Source: Hyphobacterium sp. SN044
GTDB taxonomy: Bacteria; Pseudomonadota; Alphaproteobacteria; Caulobacterales; Maricaulaceae
DNA length: 64,000 nucleotides
Direction of reading: 5' to 3'
Assembly: GCF_021864465.1 (NCBI RefSeq)
Contig: NZ_JAKKUV010000007.1
Location: 104,158 to 168,157, forward strand
Part shown: positions 62,189 to 64,000 of the stretch, piece by piece
Position numbering within the stretch: the first letter of the stretch is position 1
Layout: every line of letters begins with the position of its first letter
Notes under the pieces: generated by a model
Told to the model about the DNA's origin: nothing
The model's database searches: none
The model's input: the letters and a program-made list of their open reading frames with translations, nothing else
Translations under genes and position numbers: made by a program

Positions 62189-62545
62189 ATGGCACGCGTC
62201 AAACGGGGCACCGTTGCCCGCCGCAAGCACAACAAGGTCATCTCCCAGGCGAAGGGCTATTACGGCCGCCGGAAGAATGTCTATCGCGTCGCAGTCCAGG
62301 CCGTCGAAAAGGCCGGCCAGTACGCCTATCGCGACCGCCGCGCCAAGAAGCGCAACTTCCGCAGCCTGTGGATCCAGCGGATCAATGCCGGCGTTCGCGC
62401 GCACGGCCTGACCTATTCCCGATTTATCGACGGCCTCGCGAAGGCCGGGATCGACCTCGACCGCAAGGTGCTGTCCGATCTGGCCATTCGGGAACCCGAG
62501 GCCTTCAAAGCCCTGGTCGACCAGGCGCAGGCCGCGCTGAAATAA
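62189..62545 (+). CDS. rplT: 50S ribosomal protein L20
   Basis: 118 residues, starting [20 protein letters not shown] and containing [20 protein letters not shown]. Assembles early on 23S rRNA; in E. coli it represses its own operon. Confidence 0.97.
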   Translation: MARVKRGTVARRKHNKVISQAKGYYGRRKNVYRVAVQAVEKAGQYAYRDRRAKKRNFRSLWIQRINAGVRAHGLTYSRFIDGLAKAGIDLDRKVLSDLAIREPEAFKALVDQAQAALK

Positions 62546-62558
62546 GCCATCCCTGCCG

Positions 62559-62750
62559 ATGGCTCTGGACATGAAACCCGCCTGCGAAACCTGCGGGCGG
62601 GTTCTGTCTCCCTCCGGCGAGGCCTTCATCTGCAGCTATGAATGCACCTTCTGCGGTCCCTGCACCGAGAAGACGCATCACAACGCCTGCCCGAATTGCG
62701 GCGGCGAGCTGACACGGCGGCCCACTCGCAAACCCGCGCGCCCGTCCTGA
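62559..62750 (+). CDS. DUF1272 zinc-ribbon-like protein
   Basis: 63 residues. The eight Cys pattern (CETCGRVL, ICSYECTFCGPC, CPNCGGEL) matches DUF1272, a short zinc-binding family of unknown role. It starts 13 bp after rplT and ends with a basic tail. Confidence 0.87.
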   Translation: MALDMKPACETCGRVLSPSGEAFICSYECTFCGPCTEKTHHNACPNCGGELTRRPTRKPARPS

Positions 62751-62815
62751 CGGCTTGCCTTCCCGCACCGGGCCGGTAAACCCGGTTCCGCGAACGCGGC
62801 CGAAGGGAAGAGACG

Positions 62816-63898
62816 ATGAGCGGGACGGACGATATCAAGGCGCTCGAAGCCGAATTGACCGGTCAGGTGGACGCCGCCACCGACGAAGCCGCGCTCGAAG
62901 CCCTGCGCGTCGAAGCGCTCGGCAAAAAGGGCAAGATCTCCCTGATGATGCGTTCGCTGGGCCAGATGAGCCCGGAAGAGCGCCAGGTGATGGGTCCGGC
63001 CCTGAACGGCCTCAAGGACCGCGTCGGCGACGCGATTGCCGCGCGCAAGGCCGACCTCGAAGCCGCCGCCCTCGAGGCCCGGCTTGCCACCGAACGCGCC
63101 GACATCACCCTGCCGGTCCGGCCCGAGCCGAAAGGCGCGCTGCACCCCGTCACCCAGGTGATGGAAGAGCTGGCCGTGATCTTCTCCGACATGGGCTTCG
63201 ACGTTGCCGAAGGCCCGGACGTGGAAGACGACTTCCACAATTTCACCGCGCTGAACTTCCCCGAAGGCCACCCCGCGCGCGACACGCACGACACCTTCTT
63301 CTTCAAGCCGCGGCCCGACGGCCAACGCATGCTTTTGCGCACCCATACCTCTCCGGTGCAGATCCGCACCATGATGGAGCGCAAGCCGCCGATCCGCATC
63401 ATCGTGCCGGGCCGCGTCTACCGATGCGACTGGGACCAGACCCACACGCCGATGTTCCACCAGGTCGAGGGCCTCGTGATCGACAAGGGCGCCCATATGG
63501 GTCACCTGAAAGGCGTGCTGATGGATTTCGTCGGCGCCTTCTTCGAGACCGACGAGGTCGAGGCGCGCTTCCGCCCGCACCACTTCCCCTTCACCGAACC
63601 GTCGGCGGAAATGGACGTGAAGTATGAGCGCGTCGGCGATGCGGTGAAGGTCGGCTCCGGCGACAAGTGGATGGAAATCCTCGGCTGCGGCATGGTCCAC
63701 CCGAATGTGATCCGCGCCTGCGGTCTCGATCCCGACGAGTATCAGGGTTTCGCCTGGGGCATGGGCGTCGACCGCCTTGCCATGCTGAAATACGGCGCGC
63801 CGGACCTGCGCGACTTCTTCGCCAACGATGTGCGCTGGCTGTCGCATTACGGCTTCTCACCGCTCCTGCAGGCCAACCTCGCGACGGGCCTCAGCTGA
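62816..63898 (+). CDS. pheS: Phenylalanyl-tRNA synthetase alpha subunit
   Basis: 360 residues. N-terminal coiled coil (about 1-85), class II motifs: [20 protein letters not shown] (about 104-123), [14 protein letters not shown] (about 174-187; motif 2), and [16 protein letters not shown] (motif 3, near 311-326). Complete. pheT would follow outside the window after the repeat at 63918. Confidence 0.97.
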   Translation: MSGTDDIKALEAELTGQVDAATDEAALEALRVEALGKKGKISLMMRSLGQMSPEERQVMGPALNGLKDRVGDAIAARKADLEAAALEARLATERADITLPVRPEPKGALHPVTQVMEELAVIFSDMGFDVAEGPDVEDDFHNFTALNFPEGHPARDTHDTFFFKPRPDGQRMLLRTHTSPVQIRTMMERKPPIRIIVPGRVYRCDWDQTHTPMFHQVEGLVIDKGAHMGHLKGVLMDFVGAFFETDEVEARFRPHHFPFTEPSAEMDVKYERVGDAVKVGSGDKWMEILGCGMVHPNVIRACGLDPDEYQGFAWGMGVDRLAMLKYGAPDLRDFFANDVRWLSHYGFSPLLQANLATGLS

Positions 63899-63917
63899 TG
63901 TGTCTTGCTGCCACTGA

Positions 63918-64000
63918 TTTCTCCCCCCGCCTGCGGGGGGAGTGCCCCGGATCCAGTCCGGGGCGAGGGGGGGATCTTCCCCCCTCCGTCCGCTGCGCTG
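63918..64000 (-). repeat. Dispersed C/G-rich repeat, copy 2 (inverted relative to 43106), cut by window edge
   Basis: CTCCCCCCGCCTGCGGGGGGAG, then CCCCGGATCCAGTCCGGGG, then GGGGGGGATCTTCCCCCC; the reverse complement of this order and spacing matches 43141-43214 closely. It lies between pheS and whatever follows. Confidence 0.8.

Overview
The window is a GC-rich bacterial chromosome segment, most likely from a marine alphaproteobacterium of the Hyphomonadaceae/Maricaulales/Caulobacterales group. This is inferred from gene content: a CenR/OtpR-like response regulator beside xthA, an NDUFA9-type dehydrogenase, LolA, FtsK, a Lon-domain/Trm112/DUF971 set, UbiH-type hydroxylases, TonB-dependent receptors, and alphaproteobacterial palindromic intergenic repeats. 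No rRNA, IS element, integrase or CRISPR array was seen. Two tRNA genes are present: Gly-GCC and Leu-CAG.

Layout. 1-2.0 kb: accessory DNA beside tRNA-Gly, with an edge-truncated VanX-type D-Ala-D-Ala dipeptidase and a strikingly AT-rich 482-codon gene of unknown function. 2.4-14 kb: mostly core genes (proX, cnoX-like, Lon-domain protein, Trm112, DUF971, ubiH-like, ftsK, lolA, xthA, cenR-like, YkuD, SDR), plus a candidate small RNA at 10.2 kb with four hairpins carrying C-rich, anti-Shine-Dalgarno-like loops. 14.3-16.3 kb: four tandem paralogous small membrane proteins. 16.4-24.6 kb: secreted hydrolase, SdpR/SdpI-like pair with a palindromic operator between them, argG, and several exported or hypothetical proteins. 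24.7-29.4 kb: the three-gene operon for the osmolyte N-acetylglutaminylglutamine amide. 29.9-36.8 kb: DEAD-box helicase, MltF, an orphan Cache-type sensor, and a His/Asp-rich TonB receptor with a DUF2946-like partner.

36.9-40.2 kb: a lower-GC island next to tRNA-Leu holding a complete, translationally coupled ABC-three-component (ABC-3C) conflict system: HNH effector, middle component, DUF2326 ATPase. 40.4-41.9 kb: an unusual proteasome-like N-terminal-nucleophile hydrolase translationally coupled to a 101-residue partner. 42-52 kb: core envelope and tRNA-modification genes (NDUFA9-like, uppP, CDF transporter, gst, queG, mtgA, two glycosyltransferases). 52.3 kb: infC, apparently starting at a non-canonical AUA codon. 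53.1-55.0 kb: two secreted proteins built from one and three copies of the same disulphide/acidic domain.

56.2-61.4 kb: a MerC-like protein and a copper cluster (PepSY, CusF-like, multicopper oxidase and TolC-like lipoprotein on one strand; CsoR and DUF305 on the other) around a perfect CsoR-type palindrome. 61.9 kb to the end: rpmI, rplT, DUF1272 and pheS. Several C/G-rich dispersed repeats occur as inverted copies far apart (16.3/44.1 kb and 43.1/63.9 kb).
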